Below, in pieces: positions 13,145 through 26,213 of a stretch of 64,000 nucleotides of DNA. How positions within the stretch are numbered: position 1 is the stretch's first letter; every line of letters begins with the position of its first letter. Under the pieces are notes generated by a model, which had not been told where the DNA came from, searched no databases, and saw only the letters and a list, made by a program, of their open reading frames with translations. Both the position numbers and the translations under genes were made by a program. The stretch comes from Rhodamnia argentea (Eukaryota; Streptophyta; Magnoliopsida; Myrtales; Myrtaceae). The DNA lies in assembly GCF_020921035.1 (NCBI RefSeq), contig NC_063152.1, positions 25,494,887 through 25,558,886 on the forward strand, given 5' to 3'.

Positions 13145-13822
13145 CAGAAGTTGTAAAATATATAATAAAATTACAATTGAGTCTTAAAATTTGTGAAAAA
13201 TGCAATTAAGTTTTAAAAATTGAGTCCTTTTGTTAATTTCATCCAGCTTGATTAAAGGAAAGTGATGATGGTTTTTTTTTTAATATTTTCTCTTTCCTAA
13301 ATGGTCATGACGTGGCTAAAAACATGAAACATATAGTTAAAAGAACATCATTTTGGTTCACCAAATTTGATTTGTAATGAAATTTTATATTAAAAAAAGG
13401 GGGGGAAATTAGGTTAGGCTACCACCGTCGCACCACCATAACCACGAAGGGCTGGTAAGGGTGGGCAAGGGCCAGCGACCCTCACTTGCGGCCAAGGAGG
13501 GTTACCGGCCCTTCCTACAATGGTGGGGGCGATGGTTTTCATTTTTTTTTAATTTAGCTTTACTTTTAATTTTCTAAAATAAAATTTGTGTTGAATTTTA
13601 GCATTATGTTTCATGTTTTAGCTTTATCATTGCCATGTGAGAAAGAAAAAATAGTTAAAAAAAAAAAAAAATCCATGTTTGAATTTTACATTAGTCAAGT
13701 TGGAATGAAGGACTCGATTGCACGACCTTGACAAATTTTAAAATTTAATTACACGTTTTATAAATTTCAATACTCAATTGCACTCTCGTGACAAGTCTTA
13801 GAATTTTTGGCATACTTATCTC
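13145..13822. mobile_element. Foldback element, family F3, with GC-rich core
   Basis: Left arm 13145-13260 (modules such as ACAATTGAGTCTTAAAATTT) and right arm 13670-13820 (modules such as CTCAATTGCACTCTCGTGAC and AAGTCTTAGAATTTTTGG) are inverted relatives. The GC-rich centre at 13415-13545 contains GGCCAGCGACCCTCACTTGC-type sequence. It lies between the DHHC gene end and the MLF-like promoter. There are no open frames of interest. Confidence 0.55.
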
Positions 13823-14547
13823 GTTCGAGCTTCTTGTGCTTCCTTTCTTCCCATTATAATGGCTAGAAACTAGCCATTTCAGAGGCGCATAGATTAAAAG
13901 CTTTTCGAGATGAGCAATGTATGTAAACAATCACTTCGCTTCTCGCCTAGCGGCATTGCGGATACCGAAATTTCCCAACTGAAATATGAACTTCATTTTT
14001 TTTTCAAATAGCAAGTTATTCTTTTTGATTTACAAGTTTAAGTTCCGTTACTCTCTTGATCCATCCGTGCAGCTTCCTAAAACGCTTGGATGCCATGACA
14101 TTTGAAGTCTTTGCATTCTAGAATTTTGGCGCCAAGTTTTCTGCTGTCCGAATTGGATTGATCTCCACAAACCGAAAGACCAAGGGCATCGAAATTCGGG
14201 AACCTTTGATGTCAAACGATACAAGATTTCGTCACAATACACAAATCTTCTAATTTTAAATGTTTTTTTGGTAGAAAGGGTGAAGATAAAAATACAAATC
14301 AAACAAATTGATTGAATTAATGGAAAAAATGAGATTTTCACCGTCTATGAAAAAATTTTTATTTATTTGTACTGAATTATTAATATATTGAATTAAAAAT
14401 ATGATTATTTCTTGGTAGCAAAAAATAATTTGTAAAAAAAAAAAAGAAGAAGAAGAAAAGAAAAACCAGAAGGTTCTCTAGCTTTCATGAGAGAACGTTC
14501 ATCTTCTTCCATGTCAAGCGTCGCCCACCAACTCCACACAATCCATG

Positions 14548-14554
14548 TATAAAA
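14548..14554 (+). promoter_or_regulatory. TATA box of the MLF-like gene
   Basis: TATAAAA in the context CATGTATAAAAGCCC, with a CT tract about 40 bp downstream. This is a good core-promoter arrangement. The transcription start is inferred at about 14580. Confidence 0.6.
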
Positions 14555-14592
14555 GCCCCCCTCGAATTCCTCCACCATCAGACCATTCGAGC

Positions 14593-14619
14593 ACTCTCTC
14601 TCTCTCTCTCTCTCTCTCT
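14593..14619. repeat. (CT)n tract in the probable 5' UTR of the MLF-like gene
   Basis: A CT dinucleotide run just downstream of the TATA box, near the inferred transcription start. Confidence 0.8.
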
Positions 14620-14654
14620 AGAAACGCAAATTCCAGACGAAGCTCGAAGGCAGG

Positions 14655-15932
14655 TGACGATCGATCCTCAGCTCTTCACCTGCTCTCTCGATCGCCTGAA
14701 TGGTTTCCATTTCCGTTTTGTTGCGGTGGCGATTGATGAACGAATCGGACGCCTCGTTTTGAACGGCGCTCGCTCGCTCGCTTTGTGCTCTTGAGTTCGT
14801 CAGCTTTGTAGTAGTATCGTCTATGTGTTTCCAGTTTCCTTTGGTGAAAAGAATTTCGAGATGTCCGTCAACTTTTTCGCGTGCTGATGCCTGCCAGAAC
14901 GAACGAGAAATGTTTAGGAATTTCATTAGCTATGTGAAGTTTCGCGTGTGGGGGTGACCGGTGGTTTTGTTTGGACTGTGTGGGCAGTCGTGCGTTGGTG
15001 TTCTTTATTCGTTTCTCTTGCGTGAATGGCGTGGAACTGTGCGGAGTATGTCTGTTTGATCGATATTCGGATGCTGAGCGGACGAACATGTCCCGTGGAT
15101 AGATTAAAAGAGAAATTGGGTTGGTACGCTCTGTATTTCGTGTGGTAGTAGGGTGTTCTGCAAGGAGTATTTGGCTGACTTTGTATCGATGGATCGTCCT
15201 TTTCGCTAAGGGTTAATGGAGTTTTGCTTGTCTCCTCAATATGTGGGGATTGGGGGGGGGTTCTTTCCACCCAAACTTTTTGCTAAAATTTTCGGTTGTA
15301 TTCAAGTCCTAGGGTTGACGTATATTCATGGTTAATTCGTGCTGTTGTTGTTCGCCGCCTTTAATCTGGAGAAGCATTTGCGCGTCAAATTGTCTAGAGC
15401 CAAGTGTCTGACATTTATGTACCATTTTGTTCTATTTTGGCCCAAAAAAAAGTCCTAGTGGGGATTCAGATTTTCGCTTGACTGTATTCTTGTCTGGATT
15501 GTTGCAAGAAATGAATGCTGGAGTCTGCCCAATGTCGTGAGTTGTGTGTTGTCAAAAATTATGTCTATTAGAAATTGCCCAAGTGTGAGAATTCAGGTTA
15601 AAAGAAGATTCATGCATTTCTATCAGATGAATTGTCTTCCTCTCTCTCTTACTCCCGCTAGTCTTCTGCTGTTCTTCTGTTTTCCACTTACATCCTGTTA
15701 GTTGTTCTTGGTGATAAAGCATTTTATTTTTTGGTCGACTCATAACATGATTTTGACTCGAGATATTGTTTTTCAAATTGTGTTCCTTGGACAAAACAAT
15801 TGCACAAATAGTACTTCTTGTTGAACTTACATTCAAGAGCTTCATTGTTCTTGTTTCTACTCTTCTATTAGCTCCATCCTTCTAGGTCTACTTTGAAGAC
15901 ATGTGGTTTTTTATTTGTTTGTTTGTTCTAGG
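14655..15932 (+). other. Probable 5' UTR intron region of the MLF-like gene
   Basis: The first coding exon is preceded by a strong acceptor (GTTTGTTCTAG at 15922-15932), while the TATA box and CT tract lie 1.3 kb upstream. A leader intron is therefore inferred. A possible donor is the CAGGTGACG at about 14651. Open frames here lack coding signatures. Confidence 0.45.
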
Positions 15933-15951
15933 GGATTCCGCATCCTTGATA

Positions 15952-18695
15952 ATGCAGAGGGAAAGACAGGGAAGGGAAGACTTCTTCAACCTGGGAGACC
16001 CTTTTAGCAGTTTCCGGGGGTTTGGCGGTTTTCCTAGCCTTTTTGGCAGAAGAGATCCATTTGACGATCCATTTTTCACACGTCCTTTTGGTAGCATGTT
16101 CAGTACTGGGGTGTTTGGCCCTGGCTATGCAATTGATGATACTCCATCTTCAAATACTTCTAAGGGTCTTGTCATTGAAGAACTGGACTCTGATGATGAA
16201 GGAGGTGTTGGAAAGAAAGAAGATACAAATCACGAGACAAATGGAAATGATATGTATCAAAGGCATAATGCATCAATTAGAGCACCGTCTGTTGAGCACC
16301 CAGATGATGATGCTCATGGTACAGGAATAATTTCTCTGCTCTATATGCACGGCTCTGTTCTGGGTTTTGGGAGACATGTTTGTTTGAGTTAATCACTATT
16401 TCCCGATAATATGGTTTGGTTTGCAGAGAACAGGAGCAATGTCATTTACAGTGGTGACCATAGCAGGGTGGGAGAGAAGCATAATCAGGGTCGAAGTTTC
16501 AGTGTACAGAGTTGCAAAGTCACCTATGGTGGTGTGGATGGCGCATACTACACTTCTACGAGAACTCACAGAACTGACAATGATGGGGTAATGAATGAAT
16601 GCATTGTACCTGTGCTCTCCTAGTCTTACAGTTCTAACTTTGCATCATTCTTCCATGCATCAGGTTGTGCTTGAGGAAGGCAAAGAAGCAGATGCAACAA
16701 CTGGTCAAGCAACACATAGGATATCCCGTGGTATTCTTGATAAGGTCTGCGCTCTGTCATCTTGCCACTACTTTGTTGAGAAAATTATGAAAGCCATTTT
16801 TTTGTTCTTTGCAATTTCAGTGTCTTTATGCTTGCTTAATTGATCATTTGCTGCTTATCGTCAACTATTCTCTGGTTTGAAGAACTAAAGAGGAACAGAT
16901 TCACAATAGCTAGAAACTAGTTAGAGTGCTCTATAAAAGATAAGGATTATTCTTACTTGTTTCTCCTGTACGGCCTTATATTCTTGCCTGGGTACTCGTT
17001 CTTCCTTTGGTAACAGAAGCTGCAGAGGTAGACAGAGGCAGCATCAGATGGCAAAACATTATTACCACCTGTGATGATAGTAGTGCCAACCCCACTTAGG
17101 GGGAGAAGGCATAGGTGGAGTTGCGGCGGTGGTAATAGCAGTCTATGATGAGAAGTGTTTGATGTTATAGTTTTTGACATGATTTTCCATTCTCTGTTAT
17201 AATTCCCGAGCTGTTAAGAGTGGAGTAAGAAAGTTGTTCTGTAGGAGGCTAACATTGAATTTTCTCTCTCTCATTCTTAGCAGTTTTGATTATACTACAG
17301 GGTCATTCGCTCACAAGGAAGCTTCGCTCAGATGGCAAGGTGGATACAGTGCAAACCTTGCACAACCTGAATGAAGGTAAGTGTGATTATCCTTTGGTAC
17401 TTCGCCCTGATGAATACTTTCACTTGAATATTGTGATGTGATGGCTGTGAGCACAACTAATAGAAGGAATGTCTCAGATGAACTTACTGGTTTTGAAAAA
17501 GCATGGAAAAGTAGTGGTAGAGGGTCTTCACCTGGATGGAGCCATGATTATGATCTGCAGCAGAAAGCAGGTAAGCTTTAGTTGTCAGGAAACAATGGAT
17601 TATCTTGAGAATCTCTAGATGGGCATTTTATGCAGGCTTTAGTTCAATTCCACAAAGTGTTGTAGTTTATGCTCTCTTTATCCTATGTCCATGAAGGTGT
17701 GTGTTTGCTCCCTGATGACAGGTCAGTAAGCACGTTTAATTGATCTAGTGACTATGAAGTAAAGATTTTTCTGGCAACTTTGTGGTGACAGTACAGATTA
17801 AGAACTTTGTTCCGCAATTTCCAGCATCCAGGGATATCTTTTCTTGGAGTCACTTTTAGGGGTTGCATTCAGTGATATTTTCTTCGGAATGGCTTAACGT
17901 ATAATCTCGAATTGACTGGAGGTGTCACATGTCCCCTCTCAGTTGGGTTTCTGAAATGGCTCCTCGACTAGAGTACATTGATGACTGACCCAAGAAGTTC
18001 TCCTTACCCCATATGATGCCCCTCAGATTATCGTTAAGTAGATAATGGACAGAGCAGCTGTTACCCGAAGCACAGGATATTAGTTGATTTCTAGATTTAC
18101 ATTCTCAAAACAGGGGAACTTGTACATAAGTTATTTGGGTAGCATTATAGAAGTTGACCAACTCTTTACCATTTCTTCCCGTGTCTGCACACAGTCATCG
18201 TCTATTATTATTGGATTTGTCATCATAGGCAATCCTTGGGGCAACTTCTTTATGGCTGCTGGGTTTCTACATTTGGGAGATGATGATATGTTTTGACACC
18301 CAGGCTTACTTGTATCCTTCGATGCAAGATGGTGATGTCAATCGACCTTTTATCTGATCCCCTTTAGTTAAATGGACCTTCTCAGTCAGGAATTTAATTT
18401 CGAATAATTCGATGGGGTCACAGTGTCACGGTGACCGTACCGTATAAGGAGCCATAGGCATGGGTGTTTGTAATGTTCTTTCTATATTCACAGACTCATT
18501 CCGTTTTAATGCATGTGGGTTTCTGATGTAGGTCGTGGCAGTGATGCACAGAAAGGCAGCTCGAGCTCTGGAGGGTGGGCACTGCCATCTGTAGACCAGA
18601 TAATGAGGCCCGTTGGAATGGGGGCCCATTATGCAGCAAGATCTGTGCCTTCTAATGAGAGGACTAAAAAGGTGGTTAGGATCAATATAGACTAG
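15952..18695 (+). CDS. Myeloid leukemia factor (Mlf1-interacting-protein)-like protein
   Basis: Member of the MLF family, which in animals acts in nucleo-cytoplasmic regulation. The plant role is poorly defined. Coding exons: 15952-16318, 16427-16587, 16664-16744, 17301-17376, 17478-17570 and 18532-18695. They total 942 nt, 313 aa, with all phases closing at TAG. The N-terminus is rich in Phe, Gly, Asp and Arg (DPFSSFRGFGGFPSLFGRRD, then DPFFTRPFGSMF). An acidic segment (VIEELDSDDEGG) follows. The middle holds the MLF-like stretch with GDHSRVGEKH, TYGGVDGAYYTSTRTHRTD, EADATTGQATHRISRGI and GHSLTRKLRSDG, which matches the family pattern of tyrosine and 'R(T)RR..G' repeats. The C-terminus is Ser/Gly-rich and ends in VVRINID. 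No membrane or signal segment was seen. Transcription converges with the DUF1365 gene. Confidence 0.85.
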
Positions 18696-20106
18696 ATTAC
18701 GAGATCAATTTTTGTTTACTGTGAGATTTGTTGTGTCTGATCAATTGTATGTCGAAGTTTCAAAAACAAATTTAAAATCCTTGCGTGTGTTTGATCTCCT
18801 AAAGTAGGCAGGGGAGATTTGCTTCTCCACTGCCAGGCACTTTTCTGGTTTTGGAGGAAAATAGTGCAATTTTCCCTTGGCAGGTGTTTGTGTAATTTTT
18901 GGGGATCATGAAGGTGAGGAAATACTAAGTAGTGGTCCTGAATCTGGGGACGGCCTTTGAAGAGTCCAATGGAAACTTGGAAACCTACTTGTTTACCAGG
19001 TAGCCGGATGTTTAATCTGTTCAAAAATCTTGATCACTGGCTCCGTGTGCGGCCTACTGTCAGGCAAGCGTTTTGGCAAGAGTTGGTACTTCAGAGATCA
19101 GCAAGAAAAATTCTAACCGTCGCTTGGGCTTGAAGGACGGTGCTCTCCAGTCGAGAGCCTCGTAGGAAACATGTCGTCATGAACTTAGGTAGGTAGTTAC
19201 TGTCATGATTGAACGAGTTTCCTTTTGTTTCTCTCTTTTAGCTCGTTTGGTATCTTCGGTTGATGGTCTATTTGCCGATTTTGGCTCCTTTTACCTTCTG
19301 CTAGACCTGCTCTTCGTTTTCGAAGTGGTCGACATGGATATCTCACAATGACTATAGTCAACTTGTTTTAACACAGTCATGTCCGCAATCAAATATGCAA
19401 CACTTTTCTCCAGAAGAGTAGAAAGGAGTTCTGCTCTGAATCTTTAGCAAGAAAGTAATCACCTGGAGCGAGTTCGAAAACATATAGAAAACAAAGAACT
19501 AAGAAGGTATTGAGATTGAACTTACACGTGAACTTTAGAAACGAGGTTTAAGATCAACATGCATGAATGTGGATAACCCAAACAGTCTTTGTGGATAATT
19601 ATTCGTCCGGCTTTCTACATAGAATCTTGCTTTCATGAATCGTACAGTTGAACAGAACAATCTTTAACTAAAAGCTTTAACATTTTGCTTAATTTGAAGA
19701 GATCTTGACCATTTAATTCTAACGTGAACTTTTTCCTCCTTAGACCGATGTTTTGAATGGAGTATTGTTAGTTCTCTTGATTTTGGAACTCTTACTCTTG
19801 AACCTGCGGCTCATATCTAGGGTGTGTTCAGACCATTCTTATGGGTCGACATAGCTACTCTCCTTACTGCATTAATTTCAAGAATTCATTCGAGTTCATC
19901 AATTAACGGAGCCAGCTTCATCTTGTCTAGATGTAGATAGCTAAGGCTTACAATATCTAAAAACATCAATGTCGCAATTTCCATCATATACAAAAATAGA
20001 TCCATCATGTCAAAAAGGAATAAGAGCTCCATCTTTCAATTTGCATGTCTATTGCAGAAATAAGAGGCGGTCAATGTAGTGGCTGGCTTCCATTCAAGAA
20101 TCAGGA
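18696..20106. other. Convergent intergenic region (3' UTRs)
   Basis: It lies between the stop codons of the MLF-like gene (+) and the DUF1365 gene (-), so it should carry both 3' UTRs and polyadenylation signals. No further gene is supported. Confidence 0.5.
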
Positions 20107-23100
20107 TCAAGACCAGGGCCATTTTGCGTCCCTCCAAACAAAACACCGGTCAATGTGACTTTTGCCAGATGAAGAATCCGAAACAGTTCGGTTAGGTGCT
20201 GAATCTTTCATTCCATCCAGATGAAATGCTTCACAACATCGAAGACCTCGATCGCGTTCTGCTGCTTCCTCTCTGTACCTGGGGTTTGTATTGCGGGGGT
20301 GCTGGATGAACGACACATTTTTCCACCAGAGCTTAAAAGCCTGAAAAAGGAGAGAGAGACACTGAATAGCAAATCGTGTGGCATAGCTCACAATCTTGGG
20401 GACATCAGGGATCAACTTACTGATGTCATCTAAAAACATGAGAGAAAACTACCCGAAGATCACATCATTAAATTCAGGTGACTTTGCAATTTCTGCTGTT
20501 CATCTACATTAGTCAGTTTTGACCTTCATTGACCACCTCGGCAGACTCAGCATCTCAAAGCGGTAACAAGACTCAGAGTCAATTGTATCCTCCACATATG
20601 TGCGGAACTAATTCCAACTGGCTAAACGTGAACCCTGTGACGGGCAAATTAGAATAGGTAAAGAGATGAAAGTGGAAGAGCCCAAATCCCAGTCAAGCAG
20701 CTCTATCCATCTTAATCAGTGGTGATGATCCAATTTTGTTTTCAAGGAAAAAGTTCCAAGGCATCCACCTTGTTTATTGTAGGAGGGAATAATCAGTTCA
20801 GTACCCCATTTAGGATATACTGGTTCGAAATTTCCAAGAGCAATCTTAAACAGTCGCAATCGTGTCCATGCTCCACTAGTCTTGTGGAACTAAGCTGGAG
20901 ATTACCCTACTCAAGCCACCAACAACAAATGAACCATGAATGTTTAGTCTATTCATAGACTGAACCAGAGGTGGGTGGAACTATTGCATGTGGGATTTAA
21001 AACCATGATCGTGAGTTAAAACAGAACAACATAGAACTCAATCTAGTAAAATGAATTATCTAGGGGTCAAATCCTTTCAGTTTTGGCACAATGGTAAGTT
21101 GGTCAGAAAAAGGTCAAAGAAGCAAGCCTATGAGACTAAAGATAGAGCAAACAATGAGAATTTCATCTTTTATAACGTAGCTAAGAAATGCACTAGAAGC
21201 TGTTGTATGTAACTAATCTTTGTGAAACTCAATCAGAGTTCTGAAAGCCCATTTGGAAGCATTCCCAACCATCACAAACTCCTAGAGGAATGACCTTTCT
21301 CACGAAGTTGACCCCTGACTACTTTGTTGGGGTACTAAATCTATATGACATAGGGAAAATATTAGGTGCTCTTGGAGTGCCACCACAACTCTGAGCCACT
21401 CCATTAATTGACTGACACGTGTCATGTGGGCCCATGTTTCAGATTTTCCAGAATCTCCTTTTTTCACTCTTCTTTTCTTTTCCCTAAACACCCCTCAACT
21501 TTGTCTAAGCATTCCTCAACAAAACCTCCCGCTGAGTCCGGCTTCATCAGCCAGAGGAGGGGCTGCGTCAGCGGAGTGGGGGCGGGGCAAGCGACAAAAA
21601 CGACGACTAGTCCGGTGGTTTTGCGCCTGTCTGAGGCCGACAGCGAGGGAGCCGCAGGCTGAGCTGCTGAGATCGCAGGCGGCGAGGACGTGGCAGTGGC
21701 GAGGAGGAGGTGGAGGCGGGGGGTCAAGGTCTGGTTGAGGGCATGCTTCAGCGTTCGAGATTGCCGCCCCTTGTTTTCTTTATACTGAGAAAAAAAAAAA
21801 GAGGGCAGCGAGAGAAACAGGAGGAGCTCAGTTTTGGGCGATTGACCAGAGAAAGGAAAAGGCAGAAGTCTGTTTTGTGGGTGGGAGGGTGAAATCGAGA
21901 GAAAAACAAAGAATGGGGAGAGAGTTCAAGAAGGGGAGCTCGGAAGCAGAGAGCTTGGTAGAGGGGGAGCTGGTTCAAAAAGAAAATATTTTGGGGACTT
22001 TGGGAAGTTTGCGCAAGCCTCTCACCTATCACCACCACCACCGGACTTGTCGTCGTTTGCCGTCGCTTGCCCCGCCTCACTCCGCAGACACAGCCGGACA
22101 GTCCGCCGACGCAGCCCCACCTCCATCCGGCTGAAGAAGCCTCGACTCGGCAGGAGATTTTATTGAGGATGTGTAGGGGAAGGTGAGGGGTGTTTAGGGA
22201 AGAGGAAAAGTGAGAGGAACAGGAGATTCTGAAACGTGGGCTCCACATGACAAGTATGGATCAATTAATGGAGTGGCTCAGAGTTGTGTTGGCACTACAA
22301 GAGCACCTAATATTTTCTCATATGACATATGGTCTCCCCTGACCAAAAGCATTATCATACCTAATTTTGTCGGGCATCTCTCACCTTAGTAACTTCACAT
22401 GTAAGATATTTGATCTTCCATAGGTTTACCCACAACAAAGCTGACAACTGGAAAACAAAGGCCTAATTCAATCCTGGCATGACTTCAGGAATCAAAAATT
22501 AAAAAAGAAATACCCAAAATAATGGAAAATAAAGGGTTTTTACTGTCTAAGCTGATTAACAAAGCTACAGAAGACTGTAAAGATAGTCTCACTCACATGC
22601 CAGTATATCCATATTGCCACCTTATGAGGCATCAACCAGAAGAACGTTGCGTGATTCGACAGGGTTGATGAGGAAACTCTTTTGGCTTTCAGGGTAGCTG
22701 TGAAGTAGTTACCCAGCTTGGGATGCTGAACTGAAATGGCCACAAATAGATTGTCTTCGGGAGCATTTGCTTTTATACTCCAATTCCCAAGCATGTCCTG
22801 CAATTACTTTCAGCAGAATAAACTGTAATGAGTTATTCTTCCTAAAAGATTCGAAAGATAATAGAGAGACTCAATAAGAAACTACATGCTATTTTTCAAT
22901 GAAAAGGTTTGTCTACTGTGCAGATTTCTGATACCTCTCGATAAGCTCCGGCTATGCTATGATAGAGAAACGAACTATTGCAACAACAATGAGGAGCAAA
23001 GTATTGCAGACACTTTGTTCAGGATTTAAATTGTATTGACTATTTTCAAGATTAAGTAAATGAGAACATTCATATGATGGGAGAGCAATCTGATTCATTA

Positions 23101-26100
23101 TCAGAAGTTGGAAATCCTTAGGTAAATTTTGGCATGGGGGGGTCTTCCATAATGTTTTAAAATAATAATAGCTAACAAAGGGTGAGGTTATATATGGCAA
23201 GTCAGAAATTCAACAGGCCTCAAGCTGGAGTGCAAAACATCCATAAGTAGAGGTGCTCAAAACTTGTCTCATCTGCCATATTTTACTTGACATGGTAGTA
23301 GGGATGCACAGGATAGGCTTTGAAGACCACAATTTTATGAGAAGGGACATCATTTTTCACTCCCCAAGGGGCGTTGGATCTTCTCTCTTAGGCCATCCAT
23401 CACTTGGACTATGTATTCTAATGTAATCAATTTCAAGTTCTACGCCATGCGCATACCACTTGAACTCTGACACTGTTCTCTAAGATGTTTTAGGCTTTTA
23501 CTATATTGAATTGGAAATATAGGTACAAAACAATTTGATAGTTGATTCTGGCATGTTAAGATCCAATCATTAGTCACAGGAATAGAGGGAAAGTATCACT
23601 TGCCTCTTGTGAAAAAACAATTATTGCTGAATGAATCAAATACGCATCTACGTAATCAAGCCAACTTGTGATAGGATAACTGAGAGTGCAATATTCATGT
23701 ACTAAATAATGATGTCAATGTAATCAGGCAAACGTAATAAATATCAGAATTATTGGACAGCAAAGGACAAAAAGAGCAAAGGCAAAGTAAGAACTTTTAA
23801 GTCCTGGTGGAACGGATGCTCTAATTTGTTATTTATGCAAAGTGTCTAGTTGATGGTGTTATTTAAGCATATACGGATAAGGCACTCCATTAATACAATG
23901 AAAATGGATGGATTGCCCAAACCTTCTAAAATAATCTATTTGTTATGTGAAGAACTAACGACAGAGGAGAGAGAACTAAGTGAGCCAACAGAATTGTACA
24001 TACCATGAATGGACTGACATGCAGAGGCTTCGCAACCAAATCAGAATTTGGACTGAAAACAAACAAGACCCTCTCACCCCATGGTGTATTAGTTACCTAC
24101 GCCAACAAAAGTTCATCAACTAACTGCAAATGCTACAGTAAATGTACATCTTCACAAAAAACACAAGATGTCAAATCATAATATAATTGCCATTTGACAT
24201 AGAAAATAGTTTTATCATTGGGTGCTTGAAGTCGACGGCTGTAACAACAATCGCACAAACACCAAGCAAGAAAGCTACTTCAGATGTATTTACACAAGAA
24301 TACAAGGAGAATTTAGGGGATAAGATGGTCGGCAATATGTTCCTGTGCTTTACTATATAACATGTAATAAAGAGTGGAGGCACTACATACGGCATTTCCA
24401 TACAAGATCCTTACAACCCTGCATTATGCAGATTGCATACTGACAATACTTTGTTTTGAATCTATAGTGTCACCTATTTATGCTTTAAGAACAGGCACTA
24501 ATTATGTGCTGATCACTATTAATCAATCCCAATGAGCCAAAAGACTAGATGGAGTCCTCATTAGCAGATTACCCAGTATCCACAACTATATAATCCATAT
24601 GATATATGTTAGGCTGGCTGGTATACATTCCGGAACAATTGTGTCTCTAGTTCCAATGCTGAAGGTACTGTAATACTTATAAAATAAAGCAGACCAACAG
24701 CGCCTTTACATAAACCAATTTCCCTGGATGCTCATAGCACTAACTGCAGCCAGCAACCTAGGTCTTAAATTTTGCACATTTCCATAGGACCAAAGGGTAT
24801 CAATGGGTTTGAATCAAACTTCAGTGTTGTTGCTACAGGTCAAAAGGGGCTCTCCAGATTTTGAGGAAAACAGGTTTGTGAGCATTTTGAACAATCCAAA
24901 GTAGGTGTCCCTATAATACACACAAACCTTTTAAGCAAATGAACTGGAAGCCTTGTCATACCTCGGCAATGCACTTCTGCAAATGTTGAGTGGCACCTTT
25001 TATATCATAGCAATAGTACAAGCTCAATGGGTTCTGTTCGTAGCCCACACTAGGAGGAATTGTTAAGAGAAATCTGCAACAGTGAAATGAATACATTAGT
25101 TTCCAGAACACTGCACCTTAATAACTAGAGCTTAGGAAAAGATAAATTGAACCAAACAAGAAGAGAAAAGACCGCAGAATACACACATAAAAAATATAGC
25201 AAACCAAGGAATTAAATCATGGTTGTTGTTGCTGTGAAGCGGGTGTTGCGGACGTTACATAATGGGTCACTGTCAGGCCATGATCTTTTTTTTTTTTTTT
25301 AAGTTGCACAATGTGTCCATTTTTTATGTCACAAATGCAAGACTCTAACCTAATTACTACTTTCTTTAACTCTCCTATTTCAATATTAGATTGTCTAAAA
25401 TATAAGAAAAACTTGCTTTTGATTTTCAGAAAGAGGATTTATAGCGATCAGGTTTCATACTAAGTAATGATATGTACCGTTCAAACAACTAATCAGAAAA
25501 GTCAAAAAGAAAAGTATCGCCAGCGACGTGATACGGGTGGCACTTGCTTTTTTTTTTTTTGGGCGGGGGTTGGGAACTTGGGACTTCCATTTGAATACAA
25601 GAAAATCTTAAGCAAGCCCAAACGAAGCCGAAGAGTGTATTATTTTCAAGGGAATTGGCCAATTGCTCAACCCTTTGCTCGTTCCATCTTTGAACAACAG
25701 CAACTTTCATCTTCATCTTCAGTCTCTCTTTCTCTCTCTCTAGAAGTCAGAACCAGACATTTGTTTCTTTAAAAGAGAAGATCTTGCTTGCTTGAATGCT
25801 GGAAGCCTGGAATTGAGGTATAATTTCGCAACCACACTCTTGAAATTACTTCATAAAGCACAGCATAACAAAATTAAACTACACAAGAAAAGAACAGAAA
25901 TCATTACATGGGTCCATTTGTATCAGCGAAATGTCGAGCTTCGTCTGCGGATAGGTGGCCAGGCGGCGCGTGGGGCGCGCGGTCGAGGTCGATGAGCGCG
26001 TATCTCACGGCGTACTGGAACGAGTGTCGGACGGGGCGGCGGCGCTCGTGCCAGACGGTGCCCTCGTAGAGAGCGGCCGACTCGCACGCCGCCGCCGCCG

Positions 26101-26213
26101 GCACGTGAGCCGTACAGCCACCTGAGGAGGGCGTGGACGGGCAGGAGGAGGGAGAGAGCGAGCGATGTGAAGCACGTAGAGACGATCGAGCACAACAGAT
26201 AGAGAGCCTCCAT
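20107..26213 (-). CDS. DUF1365 family protein, apparent frameshift in exon 1
   Basis: Conserved protein of unknown biochemical role. In bacteria, DUF1365 genes often neighbour a FAD amine oxidase and a cyclopropane-fatty-acyl-phospholipid synthase, suggesting lipid modification. Exons, in transcript order: 25908-26213, 24962-25073, 24004-24096, 22597-22797 and 20107-20340. Junctions after exon 1 are all in phase. Family landmarks: LYEGTVWHERRRPVRHSFQY, YALIDLDRAPHAPP, LSADEARHFADTNGP, IPPSVGYEQNPLSLYYCYD, TPWGERVLFVFSP, KPLHVSPFMDMLGNW, and the C-terminal ALKLWWK-like segment (AFKLWWKNVSFIQHPRNTNP). The ATG at 26213 opens a hydrophobic N-terminus (MEALYLLCSIVSTCF, then LALSLLLPVHALLRWL) in a different frame from the DUF1365 domain. 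The shift falls in the GGC-rich stretch near 26090-26115. Either the gene is disrupted or the sequence has an indel error. The last intron holds a MULE-like insertion. Confidence 0.85.
21353..22319. mobile_element. Non-autonomous Mutator-like (MULE) foldback element
   Basis: It is flanked by a perfect 10-bp direct repeat, ATATGACATA, at 21343-21352 and 22320-22329. The ends are inverted: GGGAAAATATTAGGTGCTCT on the left, GAGAAAATATTAGGTGCTCT on the reverse-complemented right. Similarity continues through ACAACTCTGAGCCACTCC and CCCTAAACACCCCTCA for more than 200 bp on each side. Long terminal inverted repeats with a 9-11 bp target duplication are the hallmark of MULEs. The interior is GC-rich and has no transposase motif; its open frames (for example 21748-22248) are shadows of the arms. 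It sits in intron 4 of the DUF1365 gene. Confidence 0.88.

Noticed and set aside
15901..15951. Upstream in-frame ATG extending the MLF-like protein
   Set aside because: It lies before the strong acceptor GTTTGTTCTAG and encodes an intron-like stretch rich in T; the ATG at 15952 starts the family-like sequence.
21748..22248. 166-codon minus-strand open frame
   Set aside because: It lies within the GC-rich arms of the MULE-like element and has no recognised domain.
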